From positions 30,881 to 94,880 of the forward strand of contig DBMG01000013.1 in assembly GCA_002304785.1 (NCBI GenBank): a DNA stretch of 64,000 nt. Reading direction: 5' to 3'. Source of the stretch: Candidatus Accumulibacter sp. UBA704 (GTDB lineage: Bacteria; Pseudomonadota; Gammaproteobacteria; Burkholderiales; Rhodocyclaceae). This document shows, piece by piece, positions 8,540-16,710 of this stretch. Position 1 is the stretch's first letter. Each line of letters opens with the position of its first letter. The position numbers and the translations under genes are program-made. The notes below the pieces were generated by a model. That model worked only from the letters and a program-made list of their open reading frames with translations. It had not been told where the DNA came from and searched no databases.

Positions 8540-9415
8540 GTGATCGATAACAATTCCTTATGGGGGAAACCGCTGCCACAGCGCGAAACGGGCGAGCGCG
8601 AATTCGTGTTTACCGTGGCCGATTTTGAGCGGGTCCGCAAGCTGATCTATGAACACGCCGGAATTTCCCTTTCTTCCGCCAAGCAGGATATGGTCTATAG
8701 TCGGCTGGCCAGGCGTCTGCGCGAGACGCGCCTGAAATCTTTCGGCGAATACCTGGCGCTTCTGGAACGTGGCGACAAAGCCGAGTGGGAAAAGTTCGTC
8801 AATTCGTTGACGACCAATCTCACCTCATTCTTTCGTGAGCCGCATCACTTCCCCATCCTCGCCGAACAGTTGAAGAAACTGCAAGGCAAGCCGGCCATAA
8901 AGATCTGGTGCTGTGCTTCCTCGACGGGAGAGGAACCGTACAGTATTGCCATGACGGTAGTCGAGACCTTCAATAGCTTCAACGTTCCGGTTTCCATTTT
9001 TGCCACCGACCTGGATACCAACGTGCTGGCGACGGCAGCCAAGGGGATCTACGCTTCTGATCGCGTGGAAAGGCTGTCATCCGAGCGGCTTAACCGTTTT
9101 TTTGTCAGAACTCCGGGGGGGCAGGACGGAACCTTCGCCGTACGCCCGGAGTTGCGGCGGTTGATCACTTTTCAGCGCTTGAACTTGCTCGAGCCGAACT
9201 GGAGCGTGCGCGGGCCTCTGGATGCACTGTTCTGTCGCAACGTAATGATCTATTTCGACAAACCGACGCAATACAAGATACTCAAGCGATTCGCTCCGTT
9301 GATGGATAACAACGGACTGCTTTTCGCCGGTCATTCGGAGAGTTTTCTGCACGCGGCTGACTTGTTCCGCTCGCAAGGAAAAACGGTGTACGAGTTGACA
9401 ACCAGGGTTCGCTGA
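8540..9415 (+). CDS. cheR: Chemotaxis protein methyltransferase CheR
   Basis: Transfers methyl groups from S-adenosylmethionine to glutamates of chemoreceptors. The 291 residues show an N-terminal helical CheR_N domain (FERVRKLIYEHAGISLSSAKQDMVYSRLARRLR). The SAM-binding motif CASSTGEEPYSIAM is at about 128-141. ATDLDTNVLATAAKGIY and the FCRNVMIYFDKPTQ motif complete the methyltransferase core. The methylesterase gene begins 2 bases after its stop, so modification and demodification are coupled. Confidence 0.96.
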   Translation: MIDNNSLWGKPLPQRETGEREFVFTVADFERVRKLIYEHAGISLSSAKQDMVYSRLARRLRETRLKSFGEYLALLERGDKAEWEKFVNSLTTNLTSFFREPHHFPILAEQLKKLQGKPAIKIWCCASSTGEEPYSIAMTVVETFNSFNVPVSIFATDLDTNVLATAAKGIYASDRVERLSSERLNRFFVRTPGGQDGTFAVRPELRRLITFQRLNLLEPNWSVRGPLDALFCRNVMIYFDKPTQYKILKRFAPLMDNNGLLFAGHSESFLHAADLFRSQGKTVYELTTRVR

Positions 9416-9416
9416 G

Positions 9417-10046
9417 ATGGACAAGGCAAGCTCTGCAGCGGGGGCTCTGCCGCGGCCTTTGCTCAGTGCCGGGCGCGTAATTTTCGTGGGGGCGTCGACC
9501 GGGGGAACGGAAGCCGTCAAGACGTTCTTGATGGGAATACCGGCGAACTGCCCACCGATAATGATCGTTCAGCACATGCCCGAATCCTTTACCGGTTCGT
9601 TTGCCGCGCGGCTGAACGGGTTGTGCCAGCCCCGGGTGATCGAAGCAAGCGGTGGCGAGGTCGTTGCGCCCGGGACCGTCTATATTTCGCCCGGCCATTC
9701 CCATATGAGAATCCGGCGCTCCGGTGCCGGGTATGTTACGGAGCTGCTCAAGACCGCACCCGTCAACCGGCATCGTCCTTCGGTGGACGTGCTATTCGAT
9801 TCGGCGGCTGAGGTTGTCGGACGCAACGCCATTGGGGTGATCCTGACTGGGATGGGAAAGGACGGCGCACAAGGCCTGCTCCGGATGCGGAAAGCCGGAG
9901 CCCGGACCTTTGGCCAGGACGAGGCGAGCTGCGTGGTCTACGGTATGCCGCGGGAAGCAGCGCTGATTGGCGCGGTTGAGGAGGCGGCCTGCCTGAGTGA
10001 GTTGGCGCAGAAAGTTCTTGCCGCGCTCGGCAAGATGGGAGGATAA
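9417..10046 (+). CDS. cheB: Receiver-less CheB-type protein-glutamate methylesterase
   Basis: Removes methyl esters from chemoreceptors. The 209 residues correspond to the CheB catalytic domain only. The Ser-His-Asp triad is visible in FVGASTGG (Ser near 29), IVQHMP (His near 55) and LTGMGKDGA (Asp near 147). Classical CheB (about 350 residues) carries an N-terminal response-regulator domain through which CheA-P activates it. Here the ATG is only 2 bases after cheR, and only a short unstructured N-terminus (MDKASSAAGALPRP) precedes the catalytic fold. The receiver is therefore absent and not hidden by a wrong start. Methylation feedback must be unregulated by phosphorylation or controlled otherwise. 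Confidence 0.93.
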   Translation: MDKASSAAGALPRPLLSAGRVIFVGASTGGTEAVKTFLMGIPANCPPIMIVQHMPESFTGSFAARLNGLCQPRVIEASGGEVVAPGTVYISPGHSHMRIRRSGAGYVTELLKTAPVNRHRPSVDVLFDSAAEVVGRNAIGVILTGMGKDGAQGLLRMRKAGARTFGQDEASCVVYGMPREAALIGAVEEAACLSELAQKVLAALGKMGG

Positions 10047-10083
10047 CCAGCCGATGACAAGGAATTGTGGCGTGCCTCGGCGG

Positions 10084-10099
10084 TGGCCTTGAAACTGCT
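10084..10099 (+). promoter_or_regulatory. Weak candidate sigma-54 promoter upstream of cheV
   Basis: TGGCCTTGAAACTGCT keeps the GG-N10-GC spacing of -24/-12 promoters but has mismatches inside both elements. It lies 109 bases upstream of the first cheV. It is much weaker than the sites before flgB, fliK and fliE. Confidence 0.22.
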
Positions 10100-10207
10100 C
10101 CGGTTCCCCGCCTTTGTTTATGGGGGGTTGTGGTGAAATGGCAAGCGTTCGATTAAGATGCGAAATAAAGGGTTGTATCGCTATTTGCCCAATTAAGGGG
10201 ATCAGGC

Positions 10208-11179
10208 ATGTCAGAGCTGCTTAAAAGCATAGATGCGCGCACGAAGCTCGCCGGCACGAACAAGCTGGAAATCTTGTTGTTTACTCTCGGCACGAACTCG
10301 GTCACGGGGCGTCGGGAAACCTTCGGCATCAATGTGTTCAAGGTTCGCGAGGTGATGCGTACGCCTCCCATAACGGCGGCGCCGGAAATGCCCGCCTCGG
10401 TCGAAGGCATGGTCAGCCTGCGCGGGGCGCTGGTTCCTGTCGTCGATCTGGCGAAGTATGCGGGTGTTGCGACCGATTCACCCCGGTCGATCATGATCGT
10501 CACTGAATACGCCGGGCATACGCAGGGCTTTTTGGTCGAAGGGGTCGATACCATCTTGCGGCTCGATTGGAGTCAGATGAAAGTCCCGCCGGATATGATG
10601 ATGGCCGAGATGGGAGGGCTGGTGACGGCCGTCACTGAACTGCCGGACGGGCGTCTGGTGATGATGATGGACGTCGAGAAAGTCCTTTCGGAAACGACGA
10701 AATATGACGACGAGGTGGTGTATCGCAATATCAAGCCGCTTAATGATCCGTCCCTGACAGTTTTTTTTGCCGATGATTCTGTTGTCGCACGCAAACAGAT
10801 CGTCCGTACGCTCAATGCAATGCACGTGAAGTACGTGGAAGCGATCAACGGCCGCGCGGCGTGGGAGGAATTGGAAAAAATAGCCGCCTATGCGCAAGCT
10901 TCCGGTCAGCAGGTTTCCGATCTGGTTAGCCTGATTCTGACCGACGTCGAGATGCCAGAAATGGACGGATATATCCTGACGAAGAAGATAAAGACCGACC
11001 CGCGTTTTGCTGGAGTACCGGTAATCATGCATTCCTCGCTCTCCGGCATGTCCAACCAGCAATTGGGCAAGTCTGTGGGAGTTGATGAATACGTACCCAA
11101 GTTCGAACCGCAAAAACTCTCCGAAACATTGACGCGGCGTCTGCTCGGGTCGGTTCCCGTTGCCCAGGCAAATGACTGA
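10208..11179 (+). CDS. cheV: Chemotaxis coupling protein CheV (first of two)
   Basis: CheV joins a CheW-like domain, which couples receptors to CheA, to a C-terminal receiver domain that can be phosphorylated by CheA for adaptation. In these 323 residues the CheW part spans about 15-165 (ETFGINVFKVREVMRTP, GMVSLRGALVPVVDLAKY). The receiver follows from about 180 (VFFADDSVVARKQI, phosphoacceptor Asp in LTDVEMPEMDGY, VIMHSSLS, and Lys in PKFEP). A paralogue follows after 26 bases. No CheW gene lies in the window, so the CheV pair may do the coupling for the CheA encoded here. Confidence 0.95.
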   Translation: MSELLKSIDARTKLAGTNKLEILLFTLGTNSVTGRRETFGINVFKVREVMRTPPITAAPEMPASVEGMVSLRGALVPVVDLAKYAGVATDSPRSIMIVTEYAGHTQGFLVEGVDTILRLDWSQMKVPPDMMMAEMGGLVTAVTELPDGRLVMMMDVEKVLSETTKYDDEVVYRNIKPLNDPSLTVFFADDSVVARKQIVRTLNAMHVKYVEAINGRAAWEELEKIAAYAQASGQQVSDLVSLILTDVEMPEMDGYILTKKIKTDPRFAGVPVIMHSSLSGMSNQQLGKSVGVDEYVPKFEPQKLSETLTRRLLGSVPVAQAND

Positions 11180-11205
11180 GGCGCTAATTTCATTGGAGTA
11201 CGGCG

Positions 11206-12150
11206 ATGGCAATGGATCTGGTTGAAAAGAAAAACCTGCTTGATAGCGTTGATGCCAGAACCAGGTTGGCTGGTTCCAACAAGATGGAGATCCTGCTCTT
11301 TTCCCTCGGAACGCGGGAAACGTTCGGGATCAATGTGTTCAAGGTGCGCGAAGTCGGGCGCACACCCCATATCACCAAGACTCCGAACATGCCGAAAGGC
11401 GTCGAGGGACTCGTCTCGCTGCGCGGGAATGTGATTCCCGTCCTGTCGCTGGTCAGTTTTCTCGAGCACCAGGATCAGCCGATCGAGCGAGGCAAGACCA
11501 TGATGGTCGCTGAGTATTCCAAGCGAACACTGGGTTTCCTGGTCCACGAGGTCGACCGGATTATCCGCGTTGACTGGGAGAAGGTTCGGGCTCCAGAGAG
11601 CGTGCTCTCGTCGAATCAAGGACTGATTACGGCTATAACGGAATTGGAAAACGGCACGCTTGTTTCGCTTCTCGATGTCGAGCAGATACTGGCCAACGCG
11701 TTCGGTGAAGCGATCATCGTGGACGTGCCGCCTGCTCAGGTTGCGCAAGAAACAGGCGTGTTCTTCGTCGACGATTCGGTCGTTGCGCGGAAAAAGATCG
11801 CGGAAGTGTTCGATAAACTCGGGGTCAAGCACAAGCATGCCACGAATGGCGCCGAGGCTTGGACGCGTCTCCAGGGGCTTGCTGCTCATTCGCAGCAGAC
11901 CGGAGGGACGTTGCGCGATGAAGTGCGCCTGATTCTCGTCGATGCGGAAATGCCGGAGATGGATGGCTATGTATTGACGAAACACATCAAGTCGGACCCG
12001 CGCTTCTCGGGGATCCCGGTGGTGATGCATTCCTCGTTGTCGTCCGAAGCCAATCGCGCAATGGGGCAGGCGGTTGGGGTGGATGCTTATGTTGCAAAAT
12101 TCGATGCCGAGGTGTTGGCGGATACCTTGCGCCCCTTGCTTGAGCGATAA
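11206..12150 (+). CDS. cheV: Chemotaxis coupling protein CheV (second of two)
   Basis: A 314-residue CheW-receiver fusion, clearly paralogous to the gene just upstream. The CheW-like half has RETFGINVFKVREVGRTP and GLVSLRGNVIPVLSL. The receiver has VFFVDDSVVARKKI, the acceptor Asp in LVDAEMPEMDGY, VVMHSSLS and the conserved Lys in VAKFDAEVL. Both copies keep all phosphorylation residues, so neither looks like a decaying duplicate. ATG at 11206 follows GGAG by 9 bases; ATG at 11212 is an alternative. Tandem cheV genes suggest different receptor subsets or graded adaptation (inference). Confidence 0.95.
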   Translation: MAMDLVEKKNLLDSVDARTRLAGSNKMEILLFSLGTRETFGINVFKVREVGRTPHITKTPNMPKGVEGLVSLRGNVIPVLSLVSFLEHQDQPIERGKTMMVAEYSKRTLGFLVHEVDRIIRVDWEKVRAPESVLSSNQGLITAITELENGTLVSLLDVEQILANAFGEAIIVDVPPAQVAQETGVFFVDDSVVARKKIAEVFDKLGVKHKHATNGAEAWTRLQGLAAHSQQTGGTLRDEVRLILVDAEMPEMDGYVLTKHIKSDPRFSGIPVVMHSSLSSEANRAMGQAVGVDAYVAKFDAEVLADTLRPLLER

Positions 12151-12172
12151 GAAAACCAGGAGTAAATGAAGA

Positions 12173-12562
12173 ATGGCTGATCCGAAAATGAGAATTCTTG
12201 TGGTCGATGATTTCTCCACCATGCGACGAATCGTCAGGAATCTCCTCAAGGAATTGGGCTTCGCCAATGTGGATGAGGCCGAAGACGGGGCCATCGCCCT
12301 GCAGAAATTGCAGGCAGGCGGGTTTGAATTCGTGGTGACCGACTGGAACATGCCCAACATGGACGGATTGCAGTTGCTTCAGGCGATTCGGTCAACACCG
12401 TCGCTGGCACAACTGCCGGTGCTGATGATTACCGCGGAAGCCAAGAAGGAGAACATCATTGCAGCCGCGCAGGCGGGAGCCAGCGGTTACATCGTGAAGC
12501 CCTTCACCGCTGCGACCCTGGCAGAAAAGCTGCAGAAAATCTTCGACAAGATGGGTGTCTGA
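12173..12562 (+). CDS. cheY: Chemotaxis response regulator CheY
   Basis: A single-domain receiver of 129 residues that, once phosphorylated by CheA, binds FliM/FliN and switches motor direction. The key residues match the Escherichia coli numbering: Asp12-Asp13 in LVVDDFSTMRR, acceptor Asp57 in VTDWNMPNMDG, the Thr in LMITAEA and the Lys in YIVKPF. The Trp after Asp57 is also as in enterobacterial CheY. It is followed at once by cheZ (ATG one base after its stop). Confidence 0.96.
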   Translation: MADPKMRILVVDDFSTMRRIVRNLLKELGFANVDEAEDGAIALQKLQAGGFEFVVTDWNMPNMDGLQLLQAIRSTPSLAQLPVLMITAEAKKENIIAAAQAGASGYIVKPFTAATLAEKLQKIFDKMGV

Positions 12563-12563
12563 A

Positions 12564-13427
12564 ATGAGTGACGCGAACTCTTCTGGCGACTCGAGCGAGC
12601 TTGAGGCTCTGTTCGACAGCATTGCTGGCGGTGTTGTGAATTCACCGGCGCCTCCTGTGGTGGAGAAAAGGCCTTCTCTAATCAGACAGGCGCAGGAAAG
12701 CGATGATTTGACCGAGGACTCCAGAGATTTACAGGAGCTGTTCGATTCGATCGTTGCCAAGAACAAGGTGTCTGCAGGGACTTCCGGCGCTGGCGAGGAA
12801 TCGGAAGGTGAGTGGCCGACCCAAAAAAAGGTCTTTACCCAGGTGGGGCAAATGGCCCGGCAACTGCATGACACGCTTGGAGCATTGGGCTACGACAAGC
12901 TGATCGAAAAAACGGTAAGCGCGCTCCCCGACGCGAAGGATCGTCTGGCTTACATTGCCAATCTGACGGAACAAGCCGCCTGCAAGGTGTTGAATGCGAC
13001 CGATGTAGCCACTCCTTTGCAGGAGGAGTTGGAAGCAGGAGCTGCGTTATTGGCGACGAAATGGGATGCCCTATACGCCAATAACATGGGGATCGATGAT
13101 TTCAAGCTGCTGGCAGGTGAGACCCGGGCGTTTCTCAAGAATGCCGTACCCCAGCGGACGGCGGCGACCAAGGAGCAATTGCTGGAAATCATGATGGCAC
13201 AGGATTTTCAGGATCTCACTGGCCAGGTCATCAAGAAAGTTGTTGCGCTCGCGCAGGATCTCGAGACGCAGTTGATGAGCATTCTTATAGATACCATACC
13301 GGGAGAAAAGCGTACCGAATCCGTGACGTCGCTTCTCAATGGGCCTGTGATCAATGCCGGCGGGCGTTCCGATGTCGTGGTCAGTCAGCAGCAGGTTGAC
13401 GATCTGCTCGACAGCTTGGGATTCTAG
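12564..13427 (+). CDS. cheZ: CheY-P phosphatase CheZ
   Basis: Dephosphorylates CheY-P and so terminates the signal. The 287-residue protein has an acidic, poorly conserved N-terminal third. A long helical hairpin follows, with the active-site region MMAQDFQDLTGQVIKKVV, where the Asp and Gln equivalent to E. coli Asp143/Gln147 lie. The extreme C-terminus QQQVDDLLDSLGF is the CheY-P-binding helix. It is longer than E. coli CheZ (214) because of N-terminal repeats of an ELFDSI motif (LEALFDSIAGG, LQELFDSIVAK). ATG at 12564 is preferred over GTG at 12555, which lies inside cheY. Confidence 0.95.
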   Translation: MSDANSSGDSSELEALFDSIAGGVVNSPAPPVVEKRPSLIRQAQESDDLTEDSRDLQELFDSIVAKNKVSAGTSGAGEESEGEWPTQKKVFTQVGQMARQLHDTLGALGYDKLIEKTVSALPDAKDRLAYIANLTEQAACKVLNATDVATPLQEELEAGAALLATKWDALYANNMGIDDFKLLAGETRAFLKNAVPQRTAATKEQLLEIMMAQDFQDLTGQVIKKVVALAQDLETQLMSILIDTIPGEKRTESVTSLLNGPVINAGGRSDVVVSQQQVDDLLDSLGF

Positions 13428-13437
13428 GAGGTTCAAT

Positions 13438-15396
13438 ATGAGTGACTTTTCCGGAATGGAAGACCTTCTGCAGGATTTCCTGCAGGAAGCAAGCGATCTG
13501 CTTTCTGACGTCGATAACAAACTTGTCGATCTGGAAAAGGATCCTGGGGATCGTCGCCTGCTGAACGACATTTTCAGAGGGTTCCACACGATCAAGGGAG
13601 GGGCGGGTTTTCTGAATGCCGCGGAACTCGTGACCCTGTGCCACTTGACTGAAAATCTGTTCGACAAGCTCAGAAACGCCGAGATGCAGCTGACGCCCGA
13701 ATTGATGGATACCATCATGGCCGCGACGCAAGGTGTGCGCGCCATGTTTGGAGAGCTGTCTCAGGCCGTTCAACCACGTCCGGCGCCGTCCGAAGTCATT
13801 CACGCGCTGCGTGTTGCGCTGCACGAGCAAGAGCCCGAGGCGACCGCCGCACAGGCGGCCGCTCCTGAAGCCCCGAAGTCTGACGATCCCGTTATGACGC
13901 CCTCTGCACAGAGTGCCGATCGCGGATCAGCGGGCGGCCCGGACTGGCAGGCGCTGCACGCCGCGGTTACCGGACAGGAGTCAGTTGCTTCGCCGGTCTC
14001 TCCAGCGAAATCTTCGGTCGCTCTTGAGCCTGCGGGCAGCAAGGCCGTTGCGACGGAAGCGGAATTGACTCCCCATTTTCCGCCTGAAGGCAGGCGCGCG
14101 ACGGACAAGCCCGGTTTTGTGGGTACGGGGGCGACAACGGGCCGACGTAATGAAGAGAAGATCGCCACACGAGAATCAACGATCCGTGTCGATACGGCGC
14201 GCCTGGATCAGGTGCTGAACCTTTCGGGCGAAATCGGCCTGACGAAGAATCGGCTGACCAGCTTGCGCGCGGACATACTTGCCGGAAGAAACGATTCGGA
14301 AACCCTGCATGCGCTGGATCAGGCGGTGAGCCAGCTGGACCTGCTGGTCTCCGATTTGCAGAATTCGGTGATGAAGACTCGGATGCAGCCGATCGGGCGT
14401 CTGTTCCAGAAGTATCCACGGATCGCTCGCGATCTGGCGCGTCAGTTGGGCAAGGATGTCGAGTTGGCTTTGGTTGGAGAGGAAACCGAGGTCGACAAGA
14501 CGATGATCGAGGATCTTGCCGATCCCTTGGTGCATCTGGTGCGCAACGCCGTGGACCACGGCGTCGAATCGCCGGAAGAGCGTCTCGCCGCCGGCAAGCC
14601 GGCGAAGAGTGTCGTAAGGCTCGAAGCGCGCCAGGAAGGCGATCACATCGTGCTGATCATCGCTGATGACGGCCGAGGAATGAGTCCGGAACGTATCCGT
14701 AACAAGGCCATCGAAAAAGGCCTGATCAGGGAAGAAGAAGCCAACACTCTGGATGATAGGCAGAGCCTTAACCTGATTTTCCTGCCCGGATTCTCGACAA
14801 TGACCCAGGCCTCGGCGGTTTCGGGCCGTGGTGTTGGCATGGATGTGGTCAAGACGAACATCCAGAAACTCAACGGTTCTGTTGAAATTCGCTCCGAGCC
14901 TGGAAAAGGGTCGGTCTTCATCATCTCCCTGCCATTGACGCTGGCCATTCTGCCGGTCTTGCTGGTCCTGCTGGGTGATCAGCCTTTCGCCTTGCCGCTT
15001 TCCATGGTGCGCGAAATTCTGCCCATCGAGAAGGAGAAGATGCAGGAGGTGGGGGGCAAGGAGACATTGGTCGTTCGCGGGGAAGTCTTGCCTGTCGTGG
15101 CGCTCTCGCGTCTGCTCGGTTGGCCGCAATTGCAGACGCCTGAGTACGGTGTGCTGATGCAGACGTCGGAACGCAGTTTTATTCTCTCGGTGGATAGTTT
15201 CGCCGGACGCGACGATGCGGTGATCAAATCACTGGATGACTTCCGGCCACGCGGCGTTGCCGGCGTAACAACGTTGTCGAACGGCCAGATCGTACTGATC
15301 CTCGATATGAAGGAGTTGCTTGCCGACCTGAATGCCCATGTAGATCGGGATGCCATTGCCAAGCAGCATCCAAAGGCGATTGAGTTATCAGCCTGA
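13438..15396 (+). CDS. cheA: Chemotaxis histidine kinase CheA
   Basis: Autophosphorylates on a His and passes phosphate to CheY and the CheV receivers. The 652 residues show the P1 Hpt domain with the phospho-His in FRGFHTIKGGAGFL (near residue 46). A variable Pro/Ala-rich P2/linker region (about 120-240) follows. Then come the dimerisation domain (ARLDQVLNLSGEIGLTKNRL), the kinase domain with N-box HLVRNAVDHGVE, G1 DDGRGMSPE and G2 GRGVGMDVV, and a C-terminal CheW-like P5 (SLPLTLAILPVLLV to the end). GGAGG lies 6 bases before the ATG. A strong terminator follows, closing the chemotaxis block. Confidence 0.97.
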   Translation: MSDFSGMEDLLQDFLQEASDLLSDVDNKLVDLEKDPGDRRLLNDIFRGFHTIKGGAGFLNAAELVTLCHLTENLFDKLRNAEMQLTPELMDTIMAATQGVRAMFGELSQAVQPRPAPSEVIHALRVALHEQEPEATAAQAAAPEAPKSDDPVMTPSAQSADRGSAGGPDWQALHAAVTGQESVASPVSPAKSSVALEPAGSKAVATEAELTPHFPPEGRRATDKPGFVGTGATTGRRNEEKIATRESTIRVDTARLDQVLNLSGEIGLTKNRLTSLRADILAGRNDSETLHALDQAVSQLDLLVSDLQNSVMKTRMQPIGRLFQKYPRIARDLARQLGKDVELALVGEETEVDKTMIEDLADPLVHLVRNAVDHGVESPEERLAAGKPAKSVVRLEARQEGDHIVLIIADDGRGMSPERIRNKAIEKGLIREEEANTLDDRQSLNLIFLPGFSTMTQASAVSGRGVGMDVVKTNIQKLNGSVEIRSEPGKGSVFIISLPLTLAILPVLLVLLGDQPFALPLSMVREILPIEKEKMQEVGGKETLVVRGEVLPVVALSRLLGWPQLQTPEYGVLMQTSERSFILSVDSFAGRDDAVIKSLDDFRPRGVAGVTTLSNGQIVLILDMKELLADLNAHVDRDAIAKQHPKAIELSA

Positions 15397-15422
15397 TTTT
15401 TTGGGATAAAAGTTTGATCGTG

Positions 15423-15449
15423 CAGGGGGCTTCGGCCCCCTGTTTTTTT
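15423..15449 (+). terminator. Rho-independent terminator after cheA
   Basis: An 8-base perfect stem (CAGGGGGC / GCCCCCTG) with a TTCG tetraloop is followed by seven T residues, 26 bases past the cheA stop. It separates the chemotaxis operon from flhB. Confidence 0.93.
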
Positions 15450-15497
15450 GTGCTTGAACAATCTGTTGCATTCCTGCGACTATCCGAGAAACGGTAT

Positions 15498-15544
15498 AAA
15501 TAAAGTGTTATACCTCTTTATTTTTTAAAGTTTTTTTATATAAT
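15498..15544 (+). promoter_or_regulatory. AT-rich leader before flhB with inverted repeat and TATAAT
   Basis: In an otherwise GC-rich region, bases 15490-15550 are strongly AT-rich. They hold a perfect 8-base inverted repeat (AAATAAAG at 15498-15505, CTTTATTT at 15516-15523) and a TATAAT at 15539-15544, 27 bases upstream of flhB. A good -35 is lacking, so the promoter may be activator dependent; the repeat is a candidate binding site. No clear sigma-28 or sigma-54 site is present. Confidence 0.4.
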
Positions 15545-15570
15545 ATGGGCTAGTTACTTGGAAGCTGCGG

Positions 15571-16710
15571 ATGGCCGAAGAAAGCGATCTCGAACGAACC
15601 GAGCCTGCGTCCTCGAGACGGCTTGAGCAGGCCCGCGAGGAAGGACAGGTTCCGCGTTCCCGCGAGATCGGGGCGTTTCTGATTTTGATGGTGTCGGCGG
15701 GGGCATTCTGGATGGTCGGAGGCTGGATGATGCATCGCACGTCAGCCATTCTCAGGCGAGGCCTGAGTTTCGACGGGCAATCGTTGCGCGATCCGCAGTT
15801 CATGGTGACGCGCTTTGCCGACATTGCTCTGGATGCATTGCTTTCCTTCGGTCCTTTCATCATGGCGCTCATCGTTGCGGCGGTCGTCTCACCGTTCTTT
15901 CTCGGTAGCTGGAATTTCTCCTTCAAGGCACTGGCTCCCGATCTGCAGCGTCTTGACCCCCTTAAGGGCATGACGCGCATCGTCTCCTGGTCTGGCTTGC
16001 TGGAACTGGTGAAGGGAGTGGCCAAGTCTGCACTGATTGGTGGGGTGGCCGTCGCCGTGCTGTGGTCGGAACGTGGCGACCTCCTGGCGCTGTTTGGGCA
16101 GACCGTCGATGTCGGGCTTTCCAGTGCGGGCCGCTTGATCAGTTACAGCTTCCTGGTGATTGTCCTGTCCATGTTGCTGATCGTTGCGCTGGATGTTCCC
16201 TTTCAGCTTTGGCAGTACCACGACAAGTTGAAGATGACCAAGGAAGAGGTCCGCCAGGAAAGCAAGGAGATGGAGGGGAATCCGGAAGTCAAGGGGAGGA
16301 TCAGGAGTCTGCAGCGCGAAGCGGCACGCAGGCGAATGATGAGTGTCGTACCTGCGGCGGACGTGATCGTGACCAATCCGACGCATTTTGCCGTCGCGCT
16401 TGCCTACAAGAACGGGATGGCGGCTCCTAAAGTGCTGGCCAAGGGAATGGGCGAGATCGCCCGGAAGATCAGAACGATCGGAGCCGAGAACGCGGTGCCC
16501 ATGCTGGAGGCCCCGCCACTTGCCCGCGCGCTTTATCGTCATGCCGAACTGGATCAGGAAATTCCATCGGCGCTTTATGCAGCGGTAGCCGAGGTTCTGG
16601 CGTACGTGTATCAACTGGCCAACTGGCGCCGGCAAGGTGGCAACTATCCGATGCCTCCGCGCGATATTCCCGTTCCGGCGGACCTAGTGCCGGAGGTGGT
16701 AAATGGCTAG
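15571..16710 (+). CDS. flhB: Flagellar type III export protein FlhB
   Basis: Inner-membrane component of the flagellar export gate that switches substrate specificity from rod/hook to filament. The 379 residues carry four N-terminal hydrophobic segments (about 30-210) and a cytoplasmic domain with the self-cleavage motif NPTH at 269-272 (DVIVTNPTHFAVAL), exactly as in Salmonella FlhB. It begins a polycistronic unit: flhA starts 8 bases before its end. A second gene at 50877 encodes an FlhB C-domain-like protein without the cleavage motif. Confidence 0.96.
   Translation: MAEESDLERTEPASSRRLEQAREEGQVPRSREIGAFLILMVSAGAFWMVGGWMMHRTSAILRRGLSFDGQSLRDPQFMVTRFADIALDALLSFGPFIMALIVAAVVSPFFLGSWNFSFKALAPDLQRLDPLKGMTRIVSWSGLLELVKGVAKSALIGGVAVAVLWSERGDLLALFGQTVDVGLSSAGRLISYSFLVIVLSMLLIVALDVPFQLWQYHDKLKMTKEEVRQESKEMEGNPEVKGRIRSLQREAARRRMMSVVPAADVIVTNPTHFAVALAYKNGMAAPKVLAKGMGEIARKIRTIGAENAVPMLEAPPLARALYRHAELDQEIPSALYAAVAEVLAYVYQLANWRRQGGNYPMPPRDIPVPADLVPEVVNG

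Noticed and set aside
10171..10198. Possible sigma-28 site before the first cheV (TAAAGGGT then TTGCCCAA)
   Set aside because: The -35 is acceptable, but at the correct spacing the -10 does not match GCCGATAA.
10906..12360. 484-codon minus-strand frame opposite cheV and cheY
   Set aside because: It is antisense to three well-conserved plus-strand genes and its product has no recognisable features.
15526..15552. Possible sigma-28 site before flhB (exact TAAAGTTT)
   Set aside because: The sequence at -10 spacing (ATGGGCTA) does not fit; the -35 match arises from the AT-rich patch.
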